From the NCBI GenBank assembly GCA_007695145.1, contig REEI01000041.1, positions 1-64,000 of the forward strand: DNA of 64,000 bases. Direction: 5' to 3'. A program made the position numbers and the translations under genes. Shown here piece after piece: positions 8,554 through 18,014 of this stretch. The DNA is from Saprospirales bacterium. Its GTDB lineage: Bacteria > Bacteroidota > Bacteroidia > Chitinophagales > Saprospiraceae. Every line of letters starts with the position of its first letter. Positions within the stretch are counted from its first letter, which is position 1. The notes below the pieces were generated by a model. It was not told the DNA's origin, made no database searches, and worked only from the letters and a program-made list of their open reading frames with translations.

Positions 8554-9918
8554 ATGAAGATACATTTTATTTCAATTGGTGGAGCGGTAATGCACAATTT
8601 GGCAATTACACTTAAAAAGGCCGGTCATGAGGTTACCGGCTCTGATGATGAAATTTATGACCCAGCTAGAACTCGCCTGGATAAAGTTGGCCTTCTACCC
8701 TCCAATGAAGGTTGGTTTGAATCTAATATTCACAGTGATCTAGACCTTATTATCCTGGGTATGCACGCAAGACAAGGAAATCCGGAGTTGGAAAAGGCAT
8801 TGGCTTTGGGAATCAAAGTGCAATCTTTCCCGGAGTTTATTTATGAGCAGGCTGAAGGTAAAATGCGAGTGGTGGTGGGAGGAAGCCATGGGAAAACAAC
8901 TACTACCTCCATGATTATGCATGCCTTAAAGGAAAGTGGAATAGATTTTGACTATCTGGTGGGAGCCTATCTGGATGGTTTTGAGGATATGGTGAGGATT
9001 TCTGATGCGCCATTGATCGTGATCGAAGGCGATGAGTACCTGAGTTCTGCTCTGGATAGGAGGCCCAAGTTTCTTCATTATCACCCTCAAATCTCTATTT
9101 TGACCGGCATAGCCTGGGATCACATGAACGTATTCCCAAGCGAGGAGAATTATTTTAGCCAATTTGAGCAGTATTTGGAATCTCTGCCGGATGGAGCTGA
9201 GGTTTATTATTTTAATGACGACTCACAACTTTCTCAGCTTGCCAAAAGCCATGAAAGAAATATTTCGATGATCCCCTATGGAAGAGTAAAGTATAAGACA
9301 GGGGTCGATGGTTGGTCCGCAATTGATTCAATGGGAAAAAGTTACCCCATTGGGGTTTTTGGTAGTCACAATATGGCCAATATGGAGGCTGCGAGAAGAG
9401 TGTGTATGGCATTGGGTTTGAGCGAGGAGGACTTTTTTAAATCCATGGGAGGTTTTGAGGGTGCCAAAAAGCGCCTCCAATTAATAGCCGAAAAGAAAGG
9501 AAGGTTCTTTTATCAGGATTTTGCACATGCTCCCTCAAAGGTGAGGGCTACCGTTAAGTCATTCAGGGAGCGATTCCCTGATGGAGATCTTTGTGCTGTA
9601 GTAGAATTGCACACTTTTTCCAGTTTGAATAAATCTTTTCTGCCACAGTATAAGGGCGCTCTGGATGATGCGAATACAGCAGTAGTTTTTTTTAGTCCCC
9701 ACACACTATCGATGAAAAAAATGCCCCCTCTCAGTACTGAAGATATAAAGAGCAATTTTGGCCGCGAAGATATTGAAATTATTCACCAGGCCGATGAATT
9801 AAGAAGAACCTTGCTGGAAAGGCAAACTCCTTCTACCCATTTCTTAATGATGAGCTCAGGTACCTTTGGTGGCACTGATTTGAAATATCTCGCAGACACA
9901 CTTTTTAGCGAATTTTAA
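8554..9918 (+). CDS. mpl: Mur ligase family protein, Mpl-like peptidoglycan-recycling ligase
   Basis: The 454-residue protein starts with the Mur N-terminal Rossmann domain (HFISIGGAVMHNLA, residues 4-17). The ATP-binding P-loop GGSHGKTTTT is at residues 109-118. The central-domain block LIVIEGDEY is followed by ILTGIAWDHMNVFPS, where Mur enzymes place the Mg-binding Glu and His, and by the C-terminal FAHAPSKVRATV block. It is most like Mpl, which attaches the recovered L-Ala-gamma-D-Glu-mDAP tripeptide to UDP-MurNAc, rather than MurC. There is no mur cluster around it, which suits a recycling role. The start ATG at 8554 lines up with the conserved N-terminus, so the overlapping upstream frame was discarded. 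Substrate is inferred from family. Confidence 0.85.
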   Translation: MKIHFISIGGAVMHNLAITLKKAGHEVTGSDDEIYDPARTRLDKVGLLPSNEGWFESNIHSDLDLIILGMHARQGNPELEKALALGIKVQSFPEFIYEQAEGKMRVVVGGSHGKTTTTSMIMHALKESGIDFDYLVGAYLDGFEDMVRISDAPLIVIEGDEYLSSALDRRPKFLHYHPQISILTGIAWDHMNVFPSEENYFSQFEQYLESLPDGAEVYYFNDDSQLSQLAKSHERNISMIPYGRVKYKTGVDGWSAIDSMGKSYPIGVFGSHNMANMEAARRVCMALGLSEEDFFKSMGGFEGAKKRLQLIAEKKGRFFYQDFAHAPSKVRATVKSFRERFPDGDLCAVVELHTFSSLNKSFLPQYKGALDDANTAVVFFSPHTLSMKKMPPLSTEDIKSNFGREDIEIIHQADELRRTLLERQTPSTHFLMMSSGTFGGTDLKYLADTLFSEF

Positions 9919-10023
9919 TTTGTTAGGTACATTCTGAACTCGCATATTCCTAAAATTTCTATGTTCTTTTGTTACTGACAGAAAAATTATAGCAATCTCT
10001 TTACATGAAAACTTATATTCAGC

Positions 10024-10055
10024 TTGAGCCAATATCTGTGAAATTCTTAATTTTG
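10024..10055 (+). promoter_or_regulatory. Bacteroidota-type promoter for pdhB
   Basis: A TTG at 10024-10026 and TAATTTTG at 10048-10055 are separated by 21 bases, fitting the primary-sigma consensus TTG-N19-21-TAnnTTTG. The start ATG of the next gene is 17 bases downstream. Confidence 0.6.
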
Positions 10056-10071
10056 GGCCAAAATATATAAA

Positions 10072-11058
10072 ATGGCAAGAGAATTAGCTTTAAGAGATGC
10101 CCTTAGAGAGGCGATGGAAGAAGAGATGAGAAGAGATGAGAATGTCTTTCTCATGGGAGAAGAAGTGGCAGAATACAATGGTGCCTACAAGGTTAGTAAG
10201 GGTATGCTGGACGAATTTGGTGCCAAAAGAGTTATTGATACACCTATATCCGAACTTGGATTTGCAGGCATTGGAGTAGGCGCAGCTATGAATGGATTGC
10301 GGCCTATAGTTGAATTTATGACCTGGAATTTTGCAGTTCTGGCCTTCGACCAGTTGGTCAACAATGCCGCTAAAACCCTATCCCAGTCCAGTGGTGAGTT
10401 TGGCTGCCCAATTGTTTTTAGGGGCCCCTCCGGCTCTGCAGGACAACTTGCTCAGCAACACAGTCAAACCTTTGAAAGCTGGATGGCCAATGTGCCGGGA
10501 CTAAAAGTGATAAGCTGCATTGATCCGGCTGATGCTAAAGGTCTTTTAAAGTCTGCTATTAGAGACAATGATCCCGTATGTGTAATGGAGGCCGAGAGTA
10601 TGTATGGATTCAAAGGTGAAGTTCCCGAAGGAGAATACTTGGTCCCCATTGGCAAAGCTGCTATTCGAAGAGAGGGAACCGATGTGACTATTGTCTCTTA
10701 CAACAAAATGATTGAAGTCGCAAAAGATGCTGCCACTGAACTCAGCAAAGAGGGCATCTCTGCGGAGGTTATTGATCTGAGAACCATCAGGCCACTGGAT
10801 TACGAGACGCTAATTCAGTCCATCAAAAAGACCAATAGAATGGTGGTGGTGGATGAATCCTGGCCTTTTGCTGGCGTTTCTGCAGAAATTGGCTATTCAT
10901 TGCAGCGATTGGCATTCGATTATCTGGATGCACCCATTGTTCGGGTCAATGCAGCTGACACCTCACTTCCCTATGCCTCTACTCTGGTCGAAGAATATCT
11001 GCCAAACCCTGAAAAGGTGATCAAGGCGGTTAAAGAAGTGATGTACGTCAATAAATAG
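10072..11058 (+). CDS. pdhB: Pyruvate dehydrogenase E1 component subunit beta
   Basis: The 328-residue protein is a full-length E1 beta subunit of the alpha2beta2 type. Visible family blocks include MREAMEEEM...NVFLMGEEVAEYNGAYKVSKG, TPISELGFAGIGVGAAMNGLRP, VVFRGPSG-type IVFRGPSGSAGQLAQQHSQ (about 122-140) and a C-terminal transketolase-like domain starting near VTIVSY and containing DESWPFAGVSAEIG. With E1 alpha it binds thiamine diphosphate and decarboxylates pyruvate, feeding E2-bound lipoyl groups to make acetyl-CoA. The alpha subunit and E2 are not neighbours here. A branched-chain 2-oxoacid dehydrogenase subunit is the main alternative, less likely given the close pyruvate-type motifs. 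Confidence 0.92.
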   Translation: MARELALRDALREAMEEEMRRDENVFLMGEEVAEYNGAYKVSKGMLDEFGAKRVIDTPISELGFAGIGVGAAMNGLRPIVEFMTWNFAVLAFDQLVNNAAKTLSQSSGEFGCPIVFRGPSGSAGQLAQQHSQTFESWMANVPGLKVISCIDPADAKGLLKSAIRDNDPVCVMEAESMYGFKGEVPEGEYLVPIGKAAIRREGTDVTIVSYNKMIEVAKDAATELSKEGISAEVIDLRTIRPLDYETLIQSIKKTNRMVVVDESWPFAGVSAEIGYSLQRLAFDYLDAPIVRVNAADTSLPYASTLVEEYLPNPEKVIKAVKEVMYVNK

Positions 11059-11175
11059 GACAAAACCAAAAAGGGCCTTATCAAAAAAGAAATATGCCCC
11101 TAACCTTAATCAATGACTTGGGACTTTTGTCTATAGGATAGTTTTGACCCGAGTATGCGCCTGGATTTTCAGGGT

Positions 11176-11613
11176 TTATTTAAATTCAGGTACGCATTTG
11201 GATATTATGTCAATGGGTGTTACTATGCCCACTACCTTCCCATCTTCGCAAATGGGGATGGCTCTGAATAGATTCTCTTTGAAAATGCCAATAGCAACTC
11301 CAATAGATTTGTCAGGGCTGAGGGTAGCCACCCTTTCGGTCATTACATCCGACACAAGCAGGGAACGGAAAAGGCTCTTATTGTAAACCTTTTTGTACCT
11401 GTTGTGAAATACAGACAAACCATAAGATACCCGGTAAACATCGGATTTGCTGATCATACCTATAATGCTGCGGTCTTCATCTACTACAGGCAGGTGGTTA
11501 AAATCTTCCTCTTCAAAGATTCTTTCTACTTCCTCCATGGTCTGATTTGGGGAAATGGAGACTACTTCACTTGTCATAATCTCTGATACAGGATCATTAG
11601 CGCAATATGCCAT
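11176..11613 (-). CDS. CBS-pair domain protein
   Basis: From the ATG at 11613 the protein has about 145 residues and consists almost entirely of two CBS motifs: VSEIMTSEVVSISPNQTMEEVERIFEEEDFNHLPVVDED...IIGMISKSDV, then VSDVMTERVATLSPDKSIGVAIGIF...AIPICEDGKVVGIVTPIDI. Such a Bateman module binds adenosyl nucleotides and acts as an energy sensor or redox-linked regulator. The reading frame stays open to 11670 upstream, which would overlap the universal stress gene by 20 bases. The MAYCANDPV start is preferred because it sits directly before the domain. It lies downstream of, and is probably co-transcribed with, the universal stress gene. Confidence 0.85.
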   Translation of the reverse strand: MAYCANDPVSEIMTSEVVSISPNQTMEEVERIFEEEDFNHLPVVDEDRSIIGMISKSDVYRVSYGLSVFHNRYKKVYNKSLFRSLLVSDVMTERVATLSPDKSIGVAIGIFKENLFRAIPICEDGKVVGIVTPIDIISKCVPEFK

Positions 11614-11650
11614 ATACTTTATTGTATTTATTTGAAATGGAAATAAGGTT

Positions 11651-12484
11651 TTACTCTTGCTCTTCTTCAAGGTGTATTACCAACATGGGAACCCTTGTAT
11701 TCATTATCATTCGCTTGGTAGTGCTTCTGTGCAATATTGAACGCCAAAAGTTTCGGCTGATATTGCAAAAGACGGTAAGGTCAGCATTGGTTTTGTCAAT
11801 GTAGTGATTGATGCCATCCATTACCTGTTCACCTTCAATTAAGTGAATCAAAAATGGGAAGTCTGGTGTATCCTCTTCAAAAAGAATATTGATGATTTTT
11901 TCCCTGATCTCCTCTTTATCACCTTTCTCCCGACCATCACCTACATAAACAAAGTGCACGGTTGAATGATACAGCTTAACCAATGCTCTGATAGCATCGA
12001 TACTCTCCTTGTGGACGGATTCTCTGTTGGCAGCAAATACAATGTTTTCAAAGTGCTTGTATTCAACCCCTGAAGGAATTAGGAGAACCGGAATATCTGC
12101 CCTAACGGAGACCTCGGCGGCAATGGAGCCAAAAAATCGTTCCAATGCATTTCTTTGACCCTGTGTACTCATAACTATGTAATCATATTTCCCTCCTTTC
12201 CTGGCCAACCGCTTGATACTCTGTATAGGAAACCCAATCTCGAGCGAACTTTCAATCCGAACCTTGGGATTCTTCGGGAGCATCTTCAGGAAGTTTTCCA
12301 TCTCCTCTGTCAAATTCTTCTCAATGTCGGTATATTGAAAGTGGGTCGCCCCGTGAAATTCACCCAGGTCAACCTGGTAAAAGTGGACAATGTGTATGCT
12401 CAGCCCTGTCTTTGCTGCAAAATCGAGGGCATATGGGAAAACCTGTGCAGAGGAATCAGAAAAATCAGTCGGAAATAAAATCAT
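11651..12484 (-). CDS. Universal stress protein with two UspA domains
   Basis: The 277-residue cytoplasmic protein carries two tandem UspA folds. The first (residues 1-~140) opens MILFPTDFSDSSAQVFPYAL and ends with DYIVMSTQGQRNALERFFGSIAAEV...DIPVLLIP, close to the G-2x-G-9x-G-S ATP-binding signature. The second (~150-275) is more diverged: its loop reads ADLTVFCNISRNFWRSILHRSTTKRMI and lacks the full glycine motif. Double-domain Usp proteins are common in Bacteroidota. The gene pairs with the CBS protein downstream, and both are often linked to energy or stress sensing. The exact role is not deducible. Confidence 0.88.
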   Translation of the reverse strand: MILFPTDFSDSSAQVFPYALDFAAKTGLSIHIVHFYQVDLGEFHGATHFQYTDIEKNLTEEMENFLKMLPKNPKVRIESSLEIGFPIQSIKRLARKGGKYDYIVMSTQGQRNALERFFGSIAAEVSVRADIPVLLIPSGVEYKHFENIVFAANRESVHKESIDAIRALVKLYHSTVHFVYVGDGREKGDKEEIREKIINILFEEDTPDFPFLIHLIEGEQVMDGINHYIDKTNADLTVFCNISRNFWRSILHRSTTKRMIMNTRVPMLVIHLEEEQE

Positions 12485-12770
12485 TGCTTTATATTTTTGA
12501 ACACTAAAGTAAGAAAAATTGGATAACCGAAAGTCTTTTTTAAAAATTTATCGATCCGGTTGCTATTCATGATGTAAAGAAAAGGTTTTAAAAAGTATTT
12601 GAGGGTGATTGAGGTCATTAAAAGGTATGTTTTTGATCAATTAGCTCAGTACTCAGTAGCTTGTTGGGCTATGTTAGTTCTAATAGCTTGAGTATTGGAT
12701 TTGAAAGTCGGAGTTTAAAAAAGCCTTTTCCCGTTTAATTTGTGGCTTGAATATTGTGATATTGATAATT

Positions 12771-14006
12771 ATGGTGATAAATCAGAAGGAAATTTTGTCA
12801 GAAAAAGTCAGATTTCATGGCCAGATGATGATAGGGGAGGAATTTTTTGCACTTGTCATCAATCACTTTTGGATAAAGGAAGTGGAGGGTAAGTTGTTTC
12901 ATCCCTCTACTGGCGGCAACTTTTCTATTCGACTGACCAAAAAATCCAGTCCTATCAAAGTGAATTTGCAGAAGGGTTTAGTAGCCTATTCGGGAACCTT
13001 CAGGGTGCTGGCTTATTCCGGACTGACCGGCCATAGGCCTGTTTTCGATGGCAGGCTCAATATTTCCGGTCGAACATCAAGGCAGTCCCAAAATGGTGAA
13101 TATGCTTTTAAAACCAATTTGGAGGGCATTGAGTGGTTGAGTGAGACAGGTTTGAACCTCGGCCCATTTAAAATACCACTCAAAAGAATCAATAACTTTC
13201 TATCCTCCATATTAAAAAACCGCTTGGCTGAGCGGGTCGACAGCATCATTAACCGCCTGTTATCTGCGGATTCAATGCCCAAAGATTTGGAAGAAGAGTT
13301 TTTTTCCAGAATAAATTTAGAAAACCCGCTACAGGGTCTTATTCTTAATAGGGTGCATATCCATATGGGCAATTTTGAACCTAATTTTTTGCCCATTGTG
13401 GCAGAAGCAGGCCTCTCACCTTTAGGGCACTCAGAAAAAGATTTAAAGGTTTTTCAGAAAGATGTAAAAAATATCGAGGATTCTGTTTCCAAAATCTACC
13501 TTAATTTAGATTCACTTCAAGTCTTTGCCCCTCCTATTAAATTGAATACCTGGTTCTTGGATGCCCGCCTGGTTTTTGAGCAATTTACCAGGGAGGAGCG
13601 CGGAGTTCGAATGGTGATTTCCGCGGAGAAAGGCATTAAAGGTGAGGTAGAACTGCTGCTCCCGGTTTCAAAAGGAGGTCAATTTGATCCGGGAATGCTC
13701 ACCATTGAAAGGGTTAAATTGAAATCCGCGGGTAAGCAACTGGTATTTAAGCTATTTAGGAAGACGATTCAAAACAGAATTAGGAGGGATTTGAAGGAGA
13801 AGTTGGATTTGGTTATGGACGGAATGACTGACAGGCCTTTATTTTATTCGCCTCCACTTTCCGGGTTTTGTATAGCTGTCAATTCCGGGGGAAAAATTGA
13901 CATTGGAATCTCCGGGGATGATTTACTTATCAAAGTTGAACTGATTGTGAGTTTGGTGAGAGATAATCAATTACCTTTGGCACTTTCCGAAGCCATTACA
14001 GAATAA
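12771..14006 (+). CDS. Conserved hypothetical protein, about 411 residues
   Basis: I do not recognise the family with confidence. The frame is open from a TTG at 12747, but the ATG at 12771 (MVINQKEILSEKV) is the first normal start and is preferred. No signal peptide or membrane helix is visible. The sequence alternates beta-strand-rich blocks (VNLQKGLVAYSGTFRVLAYSG, LVFEQFTREERGVRMVISAEKG) with a helical segment around residues 135-190. That composition recalls lipid-binding BPI/SMP- or DUF4403-type proteins, but this is only an impression. The next gene begins 9 bases after its stop, so the two are probably one transcript. Confidence 0.6.
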   Translation: MVINQKEILSEKVRFHGQMMIGEEFFALVINHFWIKEVEGKLFHPSTGGNFSIRLTKKSSPIKVNLQKGLVAYSGTFRVLAYSGLTGHRPVFDGRLNISGRTSRQSQNGEYAFKTNLEGIEWLSETGLNLGPFKIPLKRINNFLSSILKNRLAERVDSIINRLLSADSMPKDLEEEFFSRINLENPLQGLILNRVHIHMGNFEPNFLPIVAEAGLSPLGHSEKDLKVFQKDVKNIEDSVSKIYLNLDSLQVFAPPIKLNTWFLDARLVFEQFTREERGVRMVISAEKGIKGEVELLLPVSKGGQFDPGMLTIERVKLKSAGKQLVFKLFRKTIQNRIRRDLKEKLDLVMDGMTDRPLFYSPPLSGFCIAVNSGGKIDIGISGDDLLIKVELIVSLVRDNQLPLALSEAITE

Positions 14007-14015
14007 CTTTTTTGC

Positions 14016-15494
14016 ATGAAATACGGAGCTGTTGCCGCGGGGCATACCGCGACTGCTAAGGTTGCAATGGATGTTCTGAGGTCCGGTGGAAATGCTACGG
14101 ACGCTCTTATTGCTGCCTATGTGGCCTCTTTCATTTCTGAACCCTGCATGGGATCTCCAGGGGGTGGTGCATTTGCTCTCATTCAGGAAAATGGGAAAGA
14201 ACCCATATTGTTTGACTTTTTTTGCCAAACTCCTTTGGTCAAGCGACCTGTCGAAGAATATGATTTCAGGCCTTATACGGTAAATTTTGATGACGATACT
14301 GAAGTATTTTATTTTGGAAACGGTGCTGCTGCCACTCCCGGCGCTATCGCAGGAATTTTTGCTATGCATCGGCACAGTGGGACGATTCCAGTAAGAACTC
14401 TATTTGATCCGGGTATTGAGTTGATGAAAATGGGTGTTCCACTCAGTTGGTTTCAGCAATACGATATTTCGCTTTTAAAGGGCATTATTGGTCATTCCCA
14501 GATAGGTCGCAAATTCCTTCTCAACTCGAAGGGTGAAGCCCCGGAGATTGGAGAAATTATTCGTCTTCCGGGTCTCTCAGACTTTATGGAGGTAATTTCG
14601 ATTGAAGGACCTCGCGAATTTTATGAGGGATACTACGCCAAAATGCAGCAAAGTCTTTATGACAGTAATGGTGGAAGTTTGCAGTATCGGGATTTTGTAG
14701 ACTACAAAGTGATTCTGAGGAATCCAATTTCGTTTAAAGTCGACAAATCTCACATTTATTGCAATCCCCCTCCTGCACTCGGCGGCATAGTAATGAAAGT
14801 GGCTTTGGAACGCCTTTTTGACCGTTTGGATGCAGTGGAGTTCTATTCCAAAGAGTACTTCAAAAGTTTCTACAATGCGTTTATTAGTGCAAGAGACTGT
14901 CAAATGGATCCGGGAAAACAGTCCGATTGGCTGTTTTTTCAACAGAACCGAAAGTGGGGGAGCACTAGTCACCTATCCATTATTGATGCTTTTGGAAACT
15001 CTGCTGCTCTAACCACCACCATAGGAGAGGGGAATGGTCATTTTGATCCACTGAGTCATACCCACATGAATAATATGTTGGGCGAAAGTGCTTTACTACC
15101 TGGTGGATTTCATTCCTGGATACCGAATACCCGATTGAGTTCTATGATGAACCCCGTGTTGGTAAAAGGTGAAGAAGGGGACTCCCTTGTTTTGGGAACC
15201 GGTGGAGCGGGCAGAATTCCATACGCCTTGAGTTGCACGCTTTGGAACCTGCTAAGGGGAGGAATGGATCTTAAGGAGGCAGTAGAAGCCCCCAGGGTTC
15301 ACCTGGACAGCACTTCATTTCACATCGAAAAGCAAGTGGACGTACATCTCCTTCCCCGGATGAGCCATGAGGTGAAGTATTGGAAGAAGCCCTCTCTTTT
15401 CTTCGGTGGAGTACACGCAGTAAGGTTCCGTCCGAAAAGTGGAGCAGAAGGGGTGGGTGATTTCAGAAGGGAAGGCACTTTTTTGATCGAGTGA
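14016..15494 (+). CDS. Gamma-glutamyltransferase family protein
   Basis: The 492-residue protein belongs to the Ntn-hydrolase gamma-glutamyltranspeptidase family. The N-terminal block is GNATDALIAAYVASFISEPCMGSPGGGAFALI. The processing site and nucleophile are visible as GSTSHLSIIDAFGNSAALT, with Thr317 at the start of the predicted small subunit. Late motifs include a GTGGAGRIPYAL block matching the usual GSPGG loop. Known enzymes self-cleave before this Thr and transfer or hydrolyse gamma-glutamyl groups of glutathione. Two oddities: it is shorter than the usual ~560-580 residues, and no signal peptide is seen, so it may act in the cytoplasm. Substrate is unknown. Confidence 0.85.
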   Translation: MKYGAVAAGHTATAKVAMDVLRSGGNATDALIAAYVASFISEPCMGSPGGGAFALIQENGKEPILFDFFCQTPLVKRPVEEYDFRPYTVNFDDDTEVFYFGNGAAATPGAIAGIFAMHRHSGTIPVRTLFDPGIELMKMGVPLSWFQQYDISLLKGIIGHSQIGRKFLLNSKGEAPEIGEIIRLPGLSDFMEVISIEGPREFYEGYYAKMQQSLYDSNGGSLQYRDFVDYKVILRNPISFKVDKSHIYCNPPPALGGIVMKVALERLFDRLDAVEFYSKEYFKSFYNAFISARDCQMDPGKQSDWLFFQQNRKWGSTSHLSIIDAFGNSAALTTTIGEGNGHFDPLSHTHMNNMLGESALLPGGFHSWIPNTRLSSMMNPVLVKGEEGDSLVLGTGGAGRIPYALSCTLWNLLRGGMDLKEAVEAPRVHLDSTSFHIEKQVDVHLLPRMSHEVKYWKKPSLFFGGVHAVRFRPKSGAEGVGDFRREGTFLIE

Positions 15495-15535
15495 GTTTTA
15501 GTGTCCTTTTGTTTGCCACTACAGAAAAACTTTTT

Positions 15536-15565
15536 TTGAATAAAGCAAAATAGAGGGTAATTTTG
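15536..15565 (+). promoter_or_regulatory. Bacteroidota-type promoter for dusB-cca
   Basis: TTG at 15536-15538 and TAATTTTG at 15558-15565 are 19 bases apart. The dusB ATG follows 14 bases later, giving a very short leader. Confidence 0.6.
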
Positions 15566-15579
15566 CGTTCCTTTTAGAT

Positions 15580-16584
15580 ATGGCAAAGATTGGCAACATA
15601 GATCTGGGAGACTTTCCCCTTTTACTCGCTCCAATGGAAGATGTGAGTGATCCACCCTTTCGCTTCCTGTGCAAAGAGCAAGGATGCGATATGATGTTTA
15701 CTGAGTTTATCTCTGTAGAGGGGCTGATTCGGGATGCAGATAAGAGCATTCAAAAATTGGATATCTATGAGAATGAGCGCCCAATAGGGATCCAGATTTT
15801 TGGGGCTGAACTCGATTCTATGATGCGAGCTGCTGAAATTGTGGAGGAAGCTAAACCCGAAGTCCTGGACATAAATTATGGATGTCCTGTGAAAAAGGTA
15901 GTTTGTAAAATGGCAGGAGCCGGGATATTGAGAGATGTCGATAAGATGGTTGAGCTCACCAGGGCTGTTGTCAAATCCACCAAACTCCCTGTCACAGTTA
16001 AGACAAGACTTGGCTGGGATGAAAATACCATTTTTATTGAGGAGGTGGCAGAGAGATTGCAGGATGTGGGTATACAGGCGATATCTATCCACGGTCGCAC
16101 CCGAAAACAAATGTATAAAGGAGAGGCGGACTGGAGCTTTATTGCCAAAGTCAAGGAGAATCCCCGAATTCACATTCCGGTTTTTGGCAATGGTGACATT
16201 GACTCTCCTCAGAAGGCGGTTGAATACAAGGAAAGGTACGGAGTAGATGGATTGATGATAGGTAGAGCAAGTATTGGCAACCCCTGGATTTTCAGAGACA
16301 TTAAGCATTTTGTAAAAACTGGACAACTGCCTTGTACCCCGGACCTAACTGAAAAGATTGATGTGGTAAAACGACATATTGATCACTCTGTAGAGTGGAA
16401 GGGTGAAAAACTGGGTGTACTTGAAATGAGAAGACATTACAGTCAGTATTTTAGAGGCCTTCCCGGAATAAAGCCCTGGAGGGCAAGCCTAGTGGAAGCA
16501 ATGAAGAAAGAAGAACTTTTTCAAATATTAGATGAACTGAAGGAGGAATACTCCCGGCTCGGTGAACTCCAATTGGTCAGGTGA
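15580..16584 (+). CDS. dusB: tRNA-dihydrouridine synthase DusB
   Basis: The 334-residue protein is a full-length FMN-dependent Dus enzyme. The N-terminal TIM barrel opens LLLAPMEDVSDPPFRFLCKE (residues 14-32). The family signature DINYGCPVKKV (98-106) contains the catalytic Cys102. A later block SIHGRTRKQMYKGEADW (about 165-181) and GNGDI/GLMIGRASIGNPWIF match the FMN phosphate and tRNA-binding regions. It reduces specific uridines in the D-loop of tRNAs using NAD(P)H. Its TGA overlaps the GTG start of the next gene (GTGA), so the two tRNA-acting genes are translationally coupled. Confidence 0.95.
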   Translation: MAKIGNIDLGDFPLLLAPMEDVSDPPFRFLCKEQGCDMMFTEFISVEGLIRDADKSIQKLDIYENERPIGIQIFGAELDSMMRAAEIVEEAKPEVLDINYGCPVKKVVCKMAGAGILRDVDKMVELTRAVVKSTKLPVTVKTRLGWDENTIFIEEVAERLQDVGIQAISIHGRTRKQMYKGEADWSFIAKVKENPRIHIPVFGNGDIDSPQKAVEYKERYGVDGLMIGRASIGNPWIFRDIKHFVKTGQLPCTPDLTEKIDVVKRHIDHSVEWKGEKLGVLEMRRHYSQYFRGLPGIKPWRASLVEAMKKEELFQILDELKEEYSRLGELQLVR

Positions 16585-18014
16585 ATATAGATTTTAGCAA
16601 GGAAGAAGCACATATTGTTGATGCAGTAGCACAAGTGATCAGGGATTACCCTGTCGATACCTACCTTGTAGGTGGTTACGTGCGCGACAAATTTCTGGGT
16701 AGACCCTCAAAGGATATTGATATCCTATGCGTGGGGGATGGTATAGAAATGGCCAACAGGGTATCGGAATTATTGGAGGATAGCTCTGGTGTGACAGTAT
16801 TCAAAAGGTTTGGAACCGCTATGCTCAAATCCCGGGGTTTGGAGGTGGAATTTGTCGGTGCAAGAAAGGAATCTTACAGCAGCTACTCCAGAAAGCCCGT
16901 TGTTAAGCCAGGTGAACTCAAAGACGATTTGCTTAGAAGGGATTTTACCATCAATGCACTGGCAGTGAAAATTGAGTCTTCCGGATTGGGTGAAATGATT
17001 GATATGTTTGGAGGCATGGACGATCTGAATGCCGGCATAATCAGAACACCCAATGAGCCGGACACGACTTTTTCGGACGACCCACTCAGAATGCTGAGGG
17101 CGATTAGGTTTGCCAATCAACTCAAGTTCGTTATCGATGATGAAACATTTAGGGGAATCAAGCGACAGGCCGGGAGATTGAAAATTATTTCTATGGAGCG
17201 CATCTCGGCTGAGGTTCAGAAAATAATGGAGTGTCAACGCCCCTCTCTTGGATTCAAATTATTGGAGTACGGCGGTTTGCTGCCCCTCTTCCTTCCAGAG
17301 ATTTCAGCCATGAAGGGAGTAGAGAGTAAAAATGGAGTATCGCACAAGGATAATTTTTACCACACCCTTGAAGTATTAGACAGGCTGTGTTCCAAATCAA
17401 ATGACCTTTGGTTGAGATGGGCGGCCCTTCTGCACGACGTGGGAAAACCCAGGACTAAGAAATTTGATCAAAATGCCGGTTGGACCTTTCACGGCCATGA
17501 AACCGTGGGTGCCAAAATGGTGCCTGGTATATTCAAGCGATTGAAGCTGCCCATGGGCCAGCAAATGCGTTTTGTCAAGAAGATGGTAGCCCTCCATTTG
17601 AGACCTATTGCGCTGACCAAAGAGGAGGCTACCGATTCTGCGGTCAGGAGATTGTTGTTTGAGGCCGGGAATGATATAGATTCTCTTCTCTTACTATGTG
17701 AAGCGGATATTACCTCCAAAAATCCTGAAAAGGTAAAGAGGTATCTAGAAAACTATCAAAAGGTGCGAGCACGCATTTCCGAGGTAGAGGAAAGGGATGA
17801 AATACGCAATTGGCAGCCTCCAATCAGTGGTGACCTGATCATGAAAACATTTAACTTAAAACCCTCAAGGGAGGTTGGTATAATTAAAGATTCTATACGG
17901 GAAGCTATACTGGAAGGAGAAATTCCAAATGATTTTGATCCAGCATTTGAGTTCATGATCAAAAAAGGTAGAGACTTAGGACTCAGCCCTGCAAAGCCGG
18001 AATCAAAACAGTAA
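16581..18014 (+). CDS. cca: CCA tRNA nucleotidyltransferase-type enzyme with HD domain
   Basis: The 477-residue protein starts at a GTG that overlaps the dusB stop. The class II nucleotidyltransferase head is clear: YLVGGYVRDKFLGRPSKDID (residues 28-47), with the catalytic Asp pair in DID. DLLRRDFTINALAV and DDPLRMLRAIRFANQL blocks follow, typical of the CCA/poly(A) polymerase superfamily. A C-terminal HD domain contains LLHDVGKPRTK near residue 285 and HGHETVGA. The likely role is adding or repairing the 3' CCA of tRNAs, consistent with the dusB partner. A poly(A) polymerase cannot be excluded from sequence alone. The 3' end overlaps the convergent permease gene by 32 bases. Confidence 0.9.
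   Translation: MNIDFSKEEAHIVDAVAQVIRDYPVDTYLVGGYVRDKFLGRPSKDIDILCVGDGIEMANRVSELLEDSSGVTVFKRFGTAMLKSRGLEVEFVGARKESYSSYSRKPVVKPGELKDDLLRRDFTINALAVKIESSGLGEMIDMFGGMDDLNAGIIRTPNEPDTTFSDDPLRMLRAIRFANQLKFVIDDETFRGIKRQAGRLKIISMERISAEVQKIMECQRPSLGFKLLEYGGLLPLFLPEISAMKGVESKNGVSHKDNFYHTLEVLDRLCSKSNDLWLRWAALLHDVGKPRTKKFDQNAGWTFHGHETVGAKMVPGIFKRLKLPMGQQMRFVKKMVALHLRPIALTKEEATDSAVRRLLFEAGNDIDSLLLLCEADITSKNPEKVKRYLENYQKVRARISEVEERDEIRNWQPPISGDLIMKTFNLKPSREVGIIKDSIREAILEGEIPNDFDPAFEFMIKKGRDLGLSPAKPESKQ

Noticed and set aside
8334..8615. 93-codon plus-strand frame upstream of the Mur ligase gene
   Set aside because: It overlaps the conserved N-terminus of the Mur ligase in another frame and has no family resemblance.
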